A stretch of 22,021 nt of DNA from Mnemiopsis leidyi (lineage: Eukaryota > Ctenophora > Tentaculata > Lobata > Bolinopsidae). A model generated the notes under the pieces. The model was not told the DNA's origin, did not search any database, and worked only from the letters and a program-made list of their open reading frames with translations. Position numbers and translations under genes: made by a program. The stretch spans positions 192,439-214,459 of the forward strand of contig JH153913.1 of assembly GCA_000226015.1 (NCBI GenBank), given 5' to 3'. Positions 20,095 through 22,021 of the stretch are shown piece by piece; position 1 is the stretch's first letter; every line of letters starts with the position of its first letter.

Positions 20095-20688
20095 AACGCA
20101 TTGGTTGACTATTAACCATCATGGTGGTCGGACAATTGATGACCTTTCCGGCTCTACGGATAAAATCCACGAAGTATGAAGTAACAACAAAATTGTTCCA
20201 GACGAATTGAATAAATTTGTAAAATTAAGTCTTCCAAACTTTACAAGTTGATGAGTTTGCTTGTAATTCTTTGACGAGATGATATCCGTCTAACGTTCTA
20301 ACGCGAGGAGAGCAGAAAACTGCGAGCCGCGCGCGGGTCGGGTAACATCTCGACAAGTAATTCTGAATTGAACTAAGTCGATTTGCATCAAAAACAGTTG
20401 CGTGGCAGTTGTTAAGCGCTAAGCCAGTATAGCCTATATGTATGCAAGAGTGGCTGCAGCGGCAAATTATGAAAGGTCACCAGGTCCAGCTTTTGCTTCA
20501 CCTAGGCCTAACCAGGTGCTTACATCGCGCGCGCCGCAAAGGGCGCGGCTCTGGTTAGAGCAAAGCTTTTGCTATACACGAATATCTCTGGGTGAGTCTG
20601 TGCAAGTTTAGCGCGAAATAGGGTGAAATAAGGACGGGCGCACAGTGCTTCAGTTTTATTAGTTTGCAGTTAACAACACCAGCTCCTG

Positions 20689-20831
20689 CTAAGCCGACAT
20701 TGCATAGCTCTGTGGCTCGCGCTGAGCGCGCCCTATCGTATGTGAGCTTTTGCTGCTAAGCCAGTAAGCCAACATAGCCCGGTGGCTCGCGCTGCGCGCG
20801 CCCTATCGTGGGACGCTGTGTGAGCTTTTGC
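20689..20831. repeat. ~65-bp imperfect direct duplication
   Basis: Copies at about 20689–20753 and 20765–20831 share TAAGCC, GTGGCTCGCGCTG, GCGCGCCCTATCGT and GTGAGCTTTTGC. A third, shorter echo (GCTAAGCCAGTATAGCC) is near 20417. Confidence 0.85.
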
Positions 20832-21062
20832 GACGCGCGTCCATCTCAATTTCGCGCTAAGCTATTTAAGCTCGCACATGGGGTATACGTGTTTAGCAAG
20901 GTGAATAATTATGAAACTACGTCAGGGTTGTATAAGGTTTATTTGTTATTTTGTAAAAAATTGTTTTATAACCTGCGCGTCGGCCGTTTATCTAGATCTA
21001 ACCAGGTGCTTTCGCGCGAAACGGGCTTCTGTTAAATAACTGTTGCTGATAAGTGGTAGCCC

Positions 21063-21614
21063 TTGTAGGTTGATAACCTACTGTCGCGGCCATCACGCGC
21101 TGTCACGCATTTCTGGCCTGGCGACGCATTTCTGACCTGGCGAATTTCGAAGAAATTCTAGACGCGCATCGCCCGTTGATGGTAGCCCCCGCGCGCGTTG
21201 TCAGTTGTCGAGGTGTTACCTTGCCTTGCGTTGCGGCCCATTTTCAATTTTCAAATCAAATTTTCTACGGGGCGGCAGCTTTGCGCGCGGGGGCTGCCGC
21301 TTCGCTGCAGCAGGTCAGGCAACGTCTGACAAGTGTTACCCGACTCGCGCGCGGCACGCAGCTTGCTGCTCCTTGCGAAAGTTAAACGGATATCATCTCG
21401 TCAACCGCGCGCGGCGCGAAGCCCTCCGTCCGCGTCCACGCCGCCGCGCACTTCGCGCTTGCCGGAGGCTGCCGCAGGGCTATGCAACCTGTAGCAACTC
21501 AGAAATTGTTGATAATCAACGGGCGATGCGTGTCTAGTAGAATTTTTTCGCCAGGCCAGAAATGCGTAACAGCGCGTGATGGCCGCGACAGTAGGTTATT
21601 AACCTACAAGTTGA
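21063..21614. repeat. Long inverted repeat with ~340-bp spacer
   Basis: The left arm, 21063–21180, and the right arm, 21518–21614, are inverted complements, identical over most of their length (TTGTAGGTT, CTACTGTCGCGGCCATCACG, CATTTCTGGCCTGGCGA, GCATCGCCCGTTGAT). The left arm carries an extra tandem 19-bp copy of CGCATTTCTG(G/A)CCTGGCGA at 21124–21142. Confidence 0.92.
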
Positions 21615-22021
21615 TAATAGAAACTCTTTTCACTCCATTTAGTATTACCGGGCGATGCGCGGCTTCACGTTCCCCAAAGCAACGATTAGCCTGAGGTCCC
21701 CAAGTAATTGTCTGACTTCGTCCGACTCTCATTCGAAGCGAATAGAGGGTCTGATACATTACGTCCCAGCCTCGCGCGTCTTAAGACGCGCAAGCGCTAA
21801 GTTATAACAATATTTTTCTGTACGGGAAGGGGTCTACAAGCACGAGGTGCCATGCCTGCACGGCAGGATACTTCTCCATTCCTACACACTTCAGCCCGAT
21901 ACCGTCTAATATGAGAAGATCCTAGATTCTATAGGACGTTCAACTAATTAAGTGGTTCCAAAATTCTCATAATGAATATGATGAACGATTTAAATCATGT
22001 AAACGAACAATCTGCTTATAA
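21615..22021. other. Right-edge sequence, no gene seen
   Basis: Contains a perfect 18-bp palindrome, GCGCGTCTTAAGACGCGC, at 21774–21791. Otherwise no supported feature; it may continue the neighbouring repeat DNA. Confidence 0.45.

Larger units (their letters stand above)
19912..21488. repeat. GC-rich repeat cluster with nested inverted segments
   Basis: 20271–20350 is the inverted complement of 21334–21404, sharing TTGACGAGATGATATCCGT and GTCGGGTAACA with small gaps. 19912–19940 matches 21460–21488 inverted (GTTGCATAGCCCTGC). These pairs nest around a GC-rich centre with many GCGCGC words. The nature of the family is unknown. Confidence 0.75.

Noticed and set aside
21176-21694. Arg/Ala-rich plus-strand frames
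   Set aside because: Stop-poor only because the repeat DNA is GC-rich; they overlap inverted repeats and show no motif.

Overview
The window is eukaryotic: AT-rich, full of microsatellites and minisatellites, and its genes are split by short GT–AG introns with animal-type protein families (RING/B-box/NHL, Rap GTPase, ATG12, KH). An invertebrate metazoan is the best guess; I cannot place it in a phylum from sequence alone. There are no bacterial-style operons, no CRISPR and no rRNA.

Layout, left to right. All four recognised genes lie on the minus strand, so each is read right to left. (1) 1–1356: the first two coding exons of an ATG12 (ubiquitin-like autophagy protein) gene whose remainder runs off the left edge, beyond a (CAGA)n microsatellite. 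(2) 2522–5450: a seven-exon gene, reconstructed here by matching splice phases, for a 518-residue protein with an acidic/repetitive N-terminus, two degenerate KH-like domains and a C-terminal Thr-Gly dipeptide tract. (3) 7689–8258: an uninterrupted Rap2-like small GTPase coding region. (4) 8789–9067: a tRNA-derived SINE with a perfect 13-bp target duplication. (5) 9667–17961: a 17-exon TRIM-NHL gene (RING, two B-boxes, coiled coil, six NHL blades) carrying an unusual Arg/Asp/Tyr-rich stretch inserted between NHL blades 2 and 3. (6) 17962–22021: a mobile-element graveyard with a hAT-type miniature element (8-bp target duplication), an inverted related copy, a LINE reverse-transcriptase tail and several long GC-rich inverted repeats.

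The most interesting signal is in the TRIM-NHL gene. Three of its introns open directly into tandem repeats whose unit contains the same 5' splice-site sequence used by the exon beside them (10-, 14- and ~35-bp units), and a fourth exon ends in two overlapping donors six bases apart. One array (10663–10860) duplicates the exon/intron junction itself; the copy attached to the exon is one A shorter than needed to keep the reading frame, while three other copies have the length that would keep it.

Exon models rest on splice motifs, exact phase agreement and domain continuity seen by eye. They were not checked against transcripts or databases. The genes share strand and neighbourhood, but nothing shows that they act in one pathway.
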